The translations under genes and the position numbers were made by a program. Positions 55,506-63,858 of a stretch of 64,000 bases of DNA are shown piece after piece. How positions within the stretch are numbered: position 1 is the stretch's first letter; each line of letters opens with the position of its first letter. The notes under the pieces were generated by a model, which was not told where the DNA came from, ran no database searches, and worked only from the letters and a program-made list of their open reading frames with translations. This stretch comes from Microbacterium testaceum StLB037 (GTDB lineage: Bacteria > Actinomycetota > Actinomycetes > Actinomycetales > Microbacteriaceae), in the NCBI RefSeq assembly GCF_000202635.1, contig NC_015125.1, positions 2,976,001 through 3,040,000 on the forward strand. Reading direction: 5' to 3'.

Positions 55506-58500
55506 GTGAGCGGTGGCGACGGAGACGGGTCCTCGTCGACCGTCGATCCGGCCGAGCTGCGACTGTCGGAGCCCGGCATCGTGGTCCGCCACGTCGCCGA
55601 CCCGGAGCGCGACCGCATCCGCGCGGAGGCCGCGGCCCTCGGCGGGCGCTCCACGCTCCTGCGGTTCGATGACGCGCTCGATGCCGGCATCGACATCACC
55701 AAGGCGCATCCCGGCTCCCTCCCGCAGTTCATCACCGGTCGCGCGACGCTCCTCTCGAACCTCTTCCGCGACGAGGTGGCGCTGCGCACGGCGCGACTCG
55801 CCGCCGAACGCATCACCGCGAAGAACGTCGAACTCCGCACCGCGCGCGGTCTCGAGCCCGTGCACCTCGCCGTGGGCCTCGCCGCGTGGAAGATCGGGGG
55901 AGTGGAGTGGTCGTCGCCCGTCCTCCTCCGGCCCCTCGCGATCCGTCGGCACAACGGCGACTTCGAGCTCAAGCTGCACGGCGCCTTCGTGATGAACCCC
56001 GAGCTGGCTCGCGCATTCCGCACCCATCTCGGCATCCACATCGACAGTGCCGCCCTCGCGGGCCTCGCGTACGACCAGGGCGTGTTCAAGCCGCAGCCGG
56101 TGATCGACCACATCCGTCGCCTGACCACGCACGTCCCCACCTTCGTGGTGCACCCGCGCCTGGTGATCTCGTCGTTCGCCGACGTGGGTTCCGGCATGGC
56201 GCGCGACACCCAGCACCTCGACGACACGCTGCTGAACGCCCTCGCCGGGCACCCCGACGACCGCGCTCGCATCACCGTGCGCCGCGAGGACCCCGTGATC
56301 GTCAGCCCCGACGAGCGCACGCCCGCGTCCGACACCCTCCTCCTCGACGCCGACGCCGAGCAGGAGCGCGTCCTCGCCCGCATCGTCGCGGGACACTCGC
56401 TCGCCGTCCACACCCTGCCCGGAACCGGCGGCACCCAGACCGTCATCAACGCGGTGGGGCAGCTCGTCCACGACGGTAAGCGCGTGCTCGTGGTCAGTGC
56501 ACGGCGCTCGACCCTCGACGGCATCCGTCATCGCCTGGCCGGAGTCGGACTCACGGGACTGGCCGTCTCCCCGAACCACGTGCGACGCGATCTCATCCGG
56601 GCCATCGGCCGCAACGAGAAGGCCGAACAGCCCAAGGTCGCCGAGATCGACGATGCACTGCTGCGCCTCCGTACGGTCCTGCGCGATTACCGCTCGGCCG
56701 TCACCGAGCCGCATCTGGCGCTCGGGGTCTCCGCCCTCGACGTGCTCCGCGCGCTCACCGCTTTGGCATCCACCTCACCGCCGCCCTCCACCGCGGCGCG
56801 GTTCGACCTCGCGACGATGGAGCGGCTCGCCGGACGACGGGATGCCGCAGCGCGAGCGCTGGCGATGGCCGCGCGCCTGGGTGAGTTCCGCTTCGGGCCC
56901 GACGACTCACCGTGGTACGGCGTCAGCTTCACTCGCACCGAAGACGCGCGGGCCGCGCACGACCTGGCCGGCAAGCTGCACACGCACGACGTTCCGCGAC
57001 TGCTCGAGCGCGGGTACGAGCTCATCGCGCAGACGCGCATGCGTCCGTTCCAGACGGTGTCCGAACTCGGCGCGTACCTCAAGCTGCTGCAGGGCATCCG
57101 CGAGTCGCTCGACCGGTTCAGCCCCAGCGTCTTCGAGCGTCCCCTCGGCGAGCTGATCGACGCGCACTCGCCGCGCCGCGACGCCTCGCCCATGAGTGGT
57201 CCCAACCGCCGTCGCCTGAAGCGCCTCTCGAAGGAGTACGTGCGCCCGGGCGTGCACGTCACCGACATGTACGAGGCGCTCGTGCGGATCCAGCAGCAGC
57301 GCACCGAATGGCAGCGCGTGGTCGACGTCGGAGTGACGCCGGAGGTGCCCCTGGGCCTCGCCGACGTGCACGTCGCCTGGCAGCGCGTCGACGCACTGCT
57401 CGGCGAGCTCGACCAGATCCTCGGTCGTCAGGGGTCGGAGCGCCTGGCGACGTTGCCGGTGCACGAGCTCGTGCGGACACTCGCGGGTCTCGCCGCCGAA
57501 TCCACCTTCTTCGACAACCTCGTCGAGCGCGCGCAGCTGCGCTCCGAGCTCGCCCGTCTGGGGCTGGAGCCGCTCCTCGTCGAGCTGTCCGTCCGCCACG
57601 TTCCCGAAGAGCGCGTGGGCAACGAGCTCGAGTTCGCGTGGTGGCAGTCGGCCCTGGAGCATCTGCTCCGCACCGACCGCGCCCTCCTCGGAGCCAACAC
57701 GGCCGTCGTCGACCGCCTCGAGCGCGACTTCCGGCTCGTCGACGAGGCGCATGCCGCGGCGGCGGGTCCGCTGCTCGCCGCGGAGCTCGCGAAGCAGTGG
57801 CGCATCGGCATCGTCGATCACCCTGACGAGGCCGCCGCGCTCAAGCGTTCGCTCAAGGACGGCCTCCACACGGCCACCGAGATCTCGGATGCCGCGCCCA
57901 CCCTCCTGCGCACGCTCGCGCCCGTGTGGCTCGCGTCGCCCTACGAGGTCCCGGACGTGCCGACCGACCTCGCCTTCGACGTCGTCATCATCGCGGACGC
58001 CGCCGCCCTCTGCCTCGCGGAGGCGGCCCCGGCCCTGCGCCGTGCCCGCCAGGTCGTGCTGTTCGGCGACCCCGTGGTCCAGAAGCCCACCCCGTTCCGC
58101 GTCAGCGCCTCGATCGCGCCCGCGCCCGACGAGGCCGACGACGTGCCCTTCGACGAGGTCTCGGTCTTCGAGCGCATCGCCGAACTCCTCCCCGTCGAGA
58201 CGCTGACCCGCAGCTACCGCGCCGGGGGCGAAGACCTCGCGCAGCTCGTCAACGACGCGTTCTACGGCGGCGAGATCGTCTCCCTCCCGTGGGCCGGTTC
58301 GTACCTCGGCCGCGGCAGCCTCAGTGTCGACTACGTCGAGAACGGCGTGGGCGCACCCCACCCCGTCAGCGGAGCCGTCGAGAGCCCGGATGCCGAGGTC
58401 GCCCGCGTCGTCAGCATCGTCATCGAGCACGCGGTCAACCGTGCGTCCGAGTCGCTCATGGTCGTCACCGCGAGCCGCACCCACGCGGAGCGCGTGCGTG

Positions 58501-59213
58501 CGTCCGTCGAGGCGGCGCTCGCGGGCCGTTCCGACGTCGCGGCCTTCGTGTCTCGGGATGCCGCCGAGCCCTTCGCCGTGCTCACCCTCGAAGAGTCGGT
58601 GGCCGAGAGCCGCGACCGCGTGGTGTTCTCGCTCGGCTTCGGTCTCACGCGCCACGGACGCGTCCTCAGCGACTTCGGCGACCTGTCGACCCCCGACGGA
58701 GAGCGTCTGCTCACGGTCGGCATGACCCGGGCCCGACGCTCGATGGTGATCGTCTCGTCGATCCGCCCCTCCGCGTTCGACGACGGCCGTCTCGAACACG
58801 GTGCCGCAACGCTCATGGGCATCCTCGGGTCGGTCGCGTCTCGCGGCCGCGAGAGCCGTCTCGAAGACCTCGCCGACCCCCTCACGCGGGCCCTCGCCCG
58901 CGAGTTGCGCGCCCTCGGTGTCGAGGTCGACCTCGACTACCGCGGCCTCCTCCCGCTCGTGGCCCGACACGGGGGCAAGGCCGTCGTGGCCGAGAGCGAC
59001 CCCGAGACGATCGGGGAGTCGCTGCGCGAGACGCTGCGCCTTCGCCCGCAGATCCTGCGTCGCCTCGGCTGGCACTACGTGCGCGTGCACGCGTTCGACC
59101 TCTACAGCGACCCCGCGGGAGTGGCATCCCGGATCGCGGAACTGCTCGGCATCGCGCCCGACGACCCCACCGACTCGGGCACGACCACCGAGCCCCTCGA
59201 CCTGCCCGGCTGA
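55506..59213 (+). CDS. large SF1 helicase-like protein with degenerate ATPase motifs
   Basis: About 1,235 residues. The layout is like UPF1/DUF4011-type SF1 helicases: N-terminal domain, ATPase core 1 (near 300), a long helical insert (350-760), core 2 (800-1090) with 'TLTRSYRAGGEDLAQLVNDA' and 'LLTVGMTRARRSMVIVSS', and a C-terminal nuclease-like domain ('LRPQILRRLGWHYVRVHAFD'). Walker A reads PGTGGT, with Gly 309 in place of Lys. Walker B reads 'VVIIADAAAL' with no DE pair. ATP hydrolysis is therefore unlikely. GTG 55506 has GAGG eight bases upstream; GTG 55482 is the alternative. Confidence 0.75.
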   Translation: MSGGDGDGSSSTVDPAELRLSEPGIVVRHVADPERDRIRAEAAALGGRSTLLRFDDALDAGIDITKAHPGSLPQFITGRATLLSNLFRDEVALRTARLAAERITAKNVELRTARGLEPVHLAVGLAAWKIGGVEWSSPVLLRPLAIRRHNGDFELKLHGAFVMNPELARAFRTHLGIHIDSAALAGLAYDQGVFKPQPVIDHIRRLTTHVPTFVVHPRLVISSFADVGSGMARDTQHLDDTLLNALAGHPDDRARITVRREDPVIVSPDERTPASDTLLLDADAEQERVLARIVAGHSLAVHTLPGTGGTQTVINAVGQLVHDGKRVLVVSARRSTLDGIRHRLAGVGLTGLAVSPNHVRRDLIRAIGRNEKAEQPKVAEIDDALLRLRTVLRDYRSAVTEPHLALGVSALDVLRALTALASTSPPPSTAARFDLATMERLAGRRDAAARALAMAARLGEFRFGPDDSPWYGVSFTRTEDARAAHDLAGKLHTHDVPRLLERGYELIAQTRMRPFQTVSELGAYLKLLQGIRESLDRFSPSVFERPLGELIDAHSPRRDASPMSGPNRRRLKRLSKEYVRPGVHVTDMYEALVRIQQQRTEWQRVVDVGVTPEVPLGLADVHVAWQRVDALLGELDQILGRQGSERLATLPVHELVRTLAGLAAESTFFDNLVERAQLRSELARLGLEPLLVELSVRHVPEERVGNELEFAWWQSALEHLLRTDRALLGANTAVVDRLERDFRLVDEAHAAAAGPLLAAELAKQWRIGIVDHPDEAAALKRSLKDGLHTATEISDAAPTLLRTLAPVWLASPYEVPDVPTDLAFDVVIIADAAALCLAEAAPALRRARQVVLFGDPVVQKPTPFRVSASIAPAPDEADDVPFDEVSVFERIAELLPVETLTRSYRAGGEDLAQLVNDAFYGGEIVSLPWAGSYLGRGSLSVDYVENGVGAPHPVSGAVESPDAEVARVVSIVIEHAVNRASESLMVVTASRTHAERVRASVEAALAGRSDVAAFVSRDAAEPFAVLTLEESVAESRDRVVFSLGFGLTRHGRVLSDFGDLSTPDGERLLTVGMTRARRSMVIVSSIRPSAFDDGRLEHGAATLMGILGSVASRGRESRLEDLADPLTRALARELRALGVEVDLDYRGLLPLVARHGGKAVVAESDPETIGESLRETLRLRPQILRRLGWHYVRVHAFDLYSDPAGVASRIAELLGIAPDDPTDSGTTTEPLDLPG

Positions 59214-59218
59214 TCCCG

Positions 59219-59464
59219 ATGAGCACGATCCCGGATGCCACGGATGCCGCACGCGATCCGGACCCGGAGCTCGGGCGGGACGGTGCCGCACGGCAGCCCA
59301 TCGTGCGCGTCCGCGGTGCGCGCCGCGCGCGCCTGATGCCGGCACCCGGCACGACGGCGGAGCCGGCACCCGCCGACGACCCGAACCGGGGAGCGGCGCC
59401 GGGGCCGGTGGCATCCGGACCCAACGACGACCGTATGCTGCGCGACGTTCCTCCGCACTATTGA
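59219..59464 (+). CDS. small disordered protein linked to the helicase-like gene (81 aa)
   Basis: 81 residues, rich in Ala, Pro, Asp and Arg, without membrane segments. A basic middle ('RVRGARRARLMPAPG') separates acidic parts. The end 'NDDRMLRDVPPHY' looks like a short conserved motif. It starts five bases after the helicase-like gene and ends at a strong hairpin, so the two form one operon. Unknown function; probably a binding partner. Confidence 0.55.
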   Translation: MSTIPDATDAARDPDPELGRDGAARQPIVRVRGARRARLMPAPGTTAEPAPADDPNRGAAPGPVASGPNDDRMLRDVPPHY

Positions 59465-59504
59465 CGAACGGGCCCGCGCCGACAGCAGCGCGGGCCCGTT
59501 CGTC
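59463..59504. terminator. bidirectional terminator
   Basis: A perfect 17-bp stem (59463-59479 with 59488-59504, GAACGGGCCCGCGC core) with an eight-base loop lies between convergent genes. Confidence 0.88.
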
Positions 59505-59511
59505 GAGGCGG

Positions 59512-59931
59512 TCAGGCCTTGTTCTGACGCTCCAACAGGTCGCGGATCTGCACGAGCAGCTCCTGCTCGGTGGGGAGCTTCGGCTCCTCGGATGCCGCAT
59601 CGTTCACGCCGGCGCGGGCGGCGGCGCGTTCCTTCCAGCGGTTCATCGGGAAGACGAACACGAAGTACACGATCGCCGCGACGGCGAGGAAGTTGATCAC
59701 GGCGACGAGGATCGAACCGAACTCGAACGTCGCGACGCCGCCGAAGAGCGTCGGGACCGAGACGTTCAGGTTCGTCAGGTCGCCGACCTGGAACACGAAC
59801 CCGATCAGCGGGTTGATGAGGCCCTGGACGATCGCGTTCACGATCGCGGTGAAGGCCGCGCCGATGACGACGGCGACCGCGAGATCGATCACGTTGCCGC
59901 GGAGGATGAACTCTTTGAATCCCTTGATCAC
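59512..59931 (-). CDS. mscL: large-conductance mechanosensitive channel
   Basis: 139 residues. The N-terminal amphipathic helix is 'MIKGFKEFILRGNVIDLAVA', followed by the pore helix 'VVIGAAFTAIVNAIVQGLIN'. A periplasmic loop and second helix ('FGSILVAVINFLAVAAIVYF') follow, then the C-terminal helix bundle. It opens under membrane tension to release solutes in osmotic down-shock. GTG start after GGGAGACCACC. Confidence 0.95.
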   Translation of the reverse strand: MIKGFKEFILRGNVIDLAVAVVIGAAFTAIVNAIVQGLINPLIGFVFQVGDLTNLNVSVPTLFGGVATFEFGSILVAVINFLAVAAIVYFVFVFPMNRWKERAAARAGVNDAASEEPKLPTEQELLVQIRDLLERQNKA

Positions 59932-59962
59932 GGTGGTCTCCCGGGGGTGAAGGTGCGAGGTG

Positions 59963-60253
59963 TCAGGACGACGAGGAAGCCGTCGAAGTCGATGATGACG
60001 AGGTCGACGACGATCCGCCACCGCTTGCGCTGGTCGAGCCGGACGTGGAACCGCTCGACGACGACCCGCTCGACGAACCGCGGGAGTCGGTGCGGTAGAA
60101 GCCCGACCCGTTGAAGGTCACCCCGATCGAGCCGTACTGCTTGCGGAGGTCTCCGCCGCACTCGGGGCATTCGGTGAGGGCCGCGTCCGAGAAGGACTGC
60201 ACGGCGTCGAAACGGTGTCCGCACTGCTTGCAGGCATACGAGTAGGTGGGCAT
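59963..60253 (-). CDS. FmdB-family zinc-ribbon protein
   Basis: 96 residues. 'MPTYSYACKQCGHRFDAVQS' plus 'TECPECGG' supply the two CxxC pairs of the FmdB putative regulatory domain. 'VTFNGSGFYRTDSRG' follows, then a 40-residue tail of almost only Ser, Gly and Thr, likely disordered. Cytoplasmic; function unclear for the family. It lies between cyclo-ligase and mscL on the same strand, with short gaps. Confidence 0.9.
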   Translation of the reverse strand: MPTYSYACKQCGHRFDAVQSFSDAALTECPECGGDLRKQYGSIGVTFNGSGFYRTDSRGSSSGSSSSGSTSGSTSASGGGSSSTSSSSTSTASSSS

Positions 60254-60270
60254 GGTGCTTCTTTCGGGTG

Positions 60271-60867
60271 TCAGGCGGGGGAGTCGTCGATGAGCACCGT
60301 GCGCGTGGGGGTCACGACGCCCGAGACGGGCTGGTCGTGCACGTCGCGCGGGACGTCGTCGAGGAACTCGGAGTCGAAGATGACGGCGTAGACGGGAGGA
60401 CACTTCTCCATCGAGCCGAGGGTCTTGTCGAAGTAGCCACGGCCCCAGCCGAGGCGCATGCCGTGCCGGTCGACGGCCGCGGCCGGGATCACGAGCAGGT
60501 CGACGTCGTTCACCGCGATCGGTCCGAGCACGTCGCCCACGGGTTCGGGCAGGCCGAACAGCCCCTCGGCGATGTCGGCGTCGGGAGTGGCGACCGCCCA
60601 GTCGAGCAGTCCGTCCTCGCGCGTGATCGGCAGCAGGACCCGGATGCCGCGGGCCACCGCATCGGCGACGAAGGCGTGGGTGCCGGGTTCGGTGGTGGTG
60701 GACAGGAAGCAGGAGATGCTGCGCGCGCCGAGACGCTCGACCAGCGCGTCGAGCTGCTCCTTGACGCCGCCCTCCGCGATTTCCCGCGCGTGCGCGGAGA
60801 GGATCTGTCGGCGTTCGCGAAGATCGGCGCGCAGTGCGCGCTTGGCCTGCTCGATGCTGTCGGGCAT
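60271..60867 (-). CDS. 5-formyltetrahydrofolate cyclo-ligase
   Basis: 198 residues. N-terminal helix 'KRALRADLRERRQILS' precedes the substrate region 'PITREDGLLDWAVA'. The family signature is 'LGWGRGYFDKTLGSMEKCPP'. It converts 5-formyl-THF to 5,10-methenyl-THF with ATP. It is divergent from galU, with a short shared promoter gap (60868-60923). Confidence 0.93.
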   Translation of the reverse strand: MPDSIEQAKRALRADLRERRQILSAHAREIAEGGVKEQLDALVERLGARSISCFLSTTTEPGTHAFVADAVARGIRVLLPITREDGLLDWAVATPDADIAEGLFGLPEPVGDVLGPIAVNDVDLLVIPAAAVDRHGMRLGWGRGYFDKTLGSMEKCPPVYAVIFDSEFLDDVPRDVHDQPVSGVVTPTRTVLIDDSPA

Positions 60868-60923
60868 GGAGTAAGTGTAAGTGCGCGTCCCGGCGCGACG
60901 CCGTCACAGGAGACCAGTAGGGT

Positions 60924-61820
60924 ATGCCCATGCCTCATAAGCCCTTCAAGGCCGTCATTCCGGCCGCAGGACTCGGTACGCGCTTCCTCCCGGCCACCAA
61001 GGCCATGCCGAAGGAGATGTTGCCGGTCGTCGACAAGCCGGCCATCCAGTACGTCGTCGAAGAGGCCACCGGCGCCGGGATCGACGATGTCCTCATCATC
61101 ATCGGCCGCAACAAGAACAACATCGCCAACCACTTCGACTCGATGCCCGAGCTCGAGGCGAAGCTCCGCGAGAAGGGCGACAGCGACAAGCTCGCCAAGG
61201 TCGAGCACTCCTCCGACCTCGCCGACGTGCACATGGTGCGTCAGGGCGAGCCGAAGGGTCTCGGCCACGCCGTGCTCCGCGCGCGCAGCCACGTGGGCGA
61301 CCACCCCTTCGCCGTCCTCCTCGGCGACGACCTCATCGACGAGCGCGACCCGCTGCTCACCAAGATGATGGAGGAGTACGACAAGCGCAATGCCACGGTC
61401 ATCGCGCTGATGGAGGTCGACCCCGAGCACATCCACCTCTACGGGGTCGCGGCCGTCGAGCCCACCGACGAAGACGGCGTGGTCAAGGTCACGCAGCTCG
61501 TCGAGAAGCCCAAGGCCGAAGACGCGCCTTCCAACCTGGCCATCATCGGTCGGTACGTCCTCGGGCCCGACGTGTTCGGCATCCTGGAGCACACCGAGCC
61601 CGGCAAGGGGGGCGAGATCCAGCTGACCGACGCGCTCGAGGAGCTCGCCAACGGCGGCGGCGACGGTGGGGGAGTGTACGGCGTGGTCTTCCGCGGCCGT
61701 CGCTACGACACCGGCGACCGCGTCGACTACATCAAGGCGATCGTTCAGCTCGCCGCCGACCGTGACGACCTGGGCCCGGCGCTTCGTCCGTGGTTCAAGG
61801 AGTTCGCGGCGGGTCTCTGA
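60924..61820 (+). CDS. galU: UTP-glucose-1-phosphate uridylyltransferase
   Basis: 298 residues. Nucleotide-binding signature 'VIPAAGLGTRFLPATKAMPK' is followed by 'AVLLGDDLID', 'QLVEKPKAEDAPSNLAIIGR' and 'GGEIQLTDALEEL'. It makes UDP-glucose for wall and capsule glycans. The ATG at 60924 is followed closely by a second at 60930; either may be used. The acetyltransferase gene starts six bases after the stop. Confidence 0.95.
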   Translation: MPMPHKPFKAVIPAAGLGTRFLPATKAMPKEMLPVVDKPAIQYVVEEATGAGIDDVLIIIGRNKNNIANHFDSMPELEAKLREKGDSDKLAKVEHSSDLADVHMVRQGEPKGLGHAVLRARSHVGDHPFAVLLGDDLIDERDPLLTKMMEEYDKRNATVIALMEVDPEHIHLYGVAAVEPTDEDGVVKVTQLVEKPKAEDAPSNLAIIGRYVLGPDVFGILEHTEPGKGGEIQLTDALEELANGGGDGGGVYGVVFRGRRYDTGDRVDYIKAIVQLAADRDDLGPALRPWFKEFAAGL

Positions 61821-61825
61821 CCCCG

Positions 61826-62449
61826 ATGGATCTCTCCGTCCCTCGACGGCACGGCGAGGTGTCGATCCGCCTCATCCGCAACCGCGACGCGCGCGTCCTG
61901 CAGCAGCAGCTGATCGACAACCGCTCGTGGTTGCGGCCGTGGGAGGCCACGAGCCCCGACGGACCGGTGTCGTTCGACATGCGTCTCGGCATACGCCGTC
62001 TCCTGCAGCAGTACCGCGACGGCCTCGGCGTCCCCTTCGTCATGGAGTGGGACGACGAGGTCGCCGGTCAGTTGAACGTGTGGGGCGTGTCCCGCGGTTC
62101 GCTCGCCTCGGCGACGATCGGCTACTGGGTCGCCGAGGAGTTCGCGGGGCGGAACATCACGACGATCAGCGTCGCGATGGCCACCGATGTCTGCTTCACC
62201 AGCCTGAACCTGCACCGCGTCGAGATCTGCATCCGTCCCGAGAACCACGCGAGTCTCCGCGTCGTCGAAAAGCTCGGGTTCCGGTACGAGGGGCTGCGGC
62301 GTCGCTACATCCACATCGACGGTGACTGGCGCGACCACTACGCGTTCGCGCTGGTGCGCGAAGAAGTGCCACACGGCGTGCTCGACCGCTATGAACGGGG
62401 TCAGGTGCCGCCGGACGCCGCGCGCATCCCCTCCTCCGACCAGCTCTGA
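61826..62449 (+). CDS. GNAT N-acetyltransferase, RimJ/RimL type
   Basis: 207 residues. GNAT core: 'VSIRLIRNRDARVLQQQLID', 'IGYWVAEEFAGRNITTISVA' (acetyl-CoA binding helix), 'LNLHRVEICIRPENHASLRV' and 'VEKLGFRYEGLRRRYIHIDG'. It resembles RimJ, which acetylates ribosomal protein N-termini; the real target is unknown. It shares an operon with galU. Confidence 0.88.
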   Translation: MDLSVPRRHGEVSIRLIRNRDARVLQQQLIDNRSWLRPWEATSPDGPVSFDMRLGIRRLLQQYRDGLGVPFVMEWDDEVAGQLNVWGVSRGSLASATIGYWVAEEFAGRNITTISVAMATDVCFTSLNLHRVEICIRPENHASLRVVEKLGFRYEGLRRRYIHIDGDWRDHYAFALVREEVPHGVLDRYERGQVPPDAARIPSSDQL

Positions 62450-62515
62450 GCATCTGCGGCGGCGACACGCGCGGGGATGCCGAGCTGTGACCGCCCCGTG
62501 ACCTACCGTGTTCAC

Positions 62516-63565
62516 ATGGGTGGACAGGTTCTCGGTGGCGGGGTGATCGTGTTCGTCGCGGTCGCGCTGTGGCTCGTCTATCTTCTGCCGTCGTGGCAGA
62601 GCCGACACCGCTTCACCTCCGCCGAACGCAACGCCGTCCGCCTCAACCAGGCGCTCCGCGTGCTGGCCGAGACCGCCGAGACGCCCCGCGAGGTGCGACT
62701 CGAACTCACCGCCCGCACCGCGCACCAGCAGCAGAAGATCGCACGCCAGGTGCAGGCGCACAAGGCCGAGATCGAGCTCGCCGAGGCCAAGGCCCGGCTC
62801 GAGGTCGCCCGGCTCGAGAACGCGCGTGATCGCGACCTCGTGAAAGAGCAGCGCGCCGCCGCCCTCGAGCTCGCCCGCGCCGAACGCGCGGCTGCCGTGC
62901 ACGTCGCGCGCGCCGAGCGTGCCGCCGCCCTGGAGAAGTCCCGCGCCGAACGCGCCGTCGCCGTCGAGCGCGCCCGCCTCGAGCGTGCCTCCGCGGTGGC
63001 GCAGCCCGAGGCGCGTCGGGCCCGTGCTCGCCGTCGCTTCCGCCTGGCCACCTCCGTCTTCGCCCTTGCCGGCCTGATCTCCGCTGTCGCCGGGACCGTC
63101 ATGGTCGCGACCGGCGCCGGGCCGGTGCTGCTCATCGCGGGACTGACCGGGGTCGTGGCATCCGTTCTCCTCCTTCGCCGGCTGGCGCAGGTGGCCTCGC
63201 GGACGGCCGTGCGACCCGCGGTCGTGGCCGAAGCTCGTGTCGCGCCGGTGGTGCAGGACTTCGCTCCCGCGGCTCCCGCCCCGCGTCAGACGTGGACCCC
63301 TCGCGAGCTCCCGCGTCCGCTCGTCGCGTCGGCAGGCTCCCGTGCCGCCGCGGTGGTGGACGAGCAGCTCGCGCGCGAGGCCCTGCGCGCCGCCGCTCGC
63401 GAGGAGGCTGCGCGCGAGATCGCCGCGGCCCAGGCTCCGACGCCGATCGAGACCGCGCGCCCGGCGGCCGCTCCCTCGCCGTACGCGGCGATGGGGTACG
63501 TCGACGACACCGAGATCGAAGACCACGTCCGCCGGCTGCTCGAGCGGCGCGCTTCGGGGCAGTGA
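62516..63565 (+). CDS. membrane protein with long charged coiled coil
   Basis: 349 residues. An N-terminal membrane helix ('GGGVIVFVAVALWLVYLLPS') precedes a 130-residue Ala/Glu/Arg coiled coil (about 45-170) built of units like 'LARAERAAAVHVARAERAAA'. Two membrane helices near 182-225 follow. An Ala-rich C-terminal part contains a short conserved end 'GYVDDTEIEDHVRRLLERR'. The two membrane regions would place the coil between them on one side. It is a conserved actinobacterial type without assigned function. Confidence 0.75.
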   Translation: MGGQVLGGGVIVFVAVALWLVYLLPSWQSRHRFTSAERNAVRLNQALRVLAETAETPREVRLELTARTAHQQQKIARQVQAHKAEIELAEAKARLEVARLENARDRDLVKEQRAAALELARAERAAAVHVARAERAAALEKSRAERAVAVERARLERASAVAQPEARRARARRRFRLATSVFALAGLISAVAGTVMVATGAGPVLLIAGLTGVVASVLLLRRLAQVASRTAVRPAVVAEARVAPVVQDFAPAAPAPRQTWTPRELPRPLVASAGSRAAAVVDEQLAREALRAAAREEAAREIAAAQAPTPIETARPAAAPSPYAAMGYVDDTEIEDHVRRLLERRASGQ

Positions 63566-63657
63566 GCGTCCTCATGCCGTCGGCGGCATGACGCGCCCGG
63601 GCTCCCGGCCGGAGACGGGTTTGGCTCCCGCGGCGTGATAGTGTTGTCGAGTTGTCC

Positions 63658-63730
63658 GGGCCTGTGGCGCAGTTGGTAGCGCGCCTCGTTCGCATCGAGG
63701 AGGTCAGGGGTTCGAATCCCCTCAGGTCCA
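63658..63730 (+). tRNA. tRNA-Ala (anticodon CGC)
   Basis: Acceptor GGGCCTG/CAGGTCC with discriminator A, D arm GCGC-AGTTGGTA-GCGC, anticodon stem CCTCG/CGAGG with loop TTCGCAT, and T arm AGGGG-TTCGAAT-CCCCT. All stems pair fully apart from one G-T. CCA is not encoded. Confidence 0.95.
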
Positions 63731-63742
63731 CCGAACAGCCCT

Positions 63743-63779
63743 CGACGCCCCTCCCTCGGGAGGGGCGTCGTTTGTCTTT
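63743..63779 (+). terminator. rho-independent terminator after tRNA-Ala
   Basis: A perfect stem CGACGCCCCTCCC / GGGAGGGGCGTCG (63743-63755 with 63758-63770) is followed by TTTGTCTTT. Confidence 0.93.
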
Positions 63780-63858
63780 CCGGCGCGACGCGCTTGCCGA
63801 TTTCCCGGGAGAATTCCAGGGCTCGCCCGCGCCCGATCGCGTCGATATGATCCTCGCC

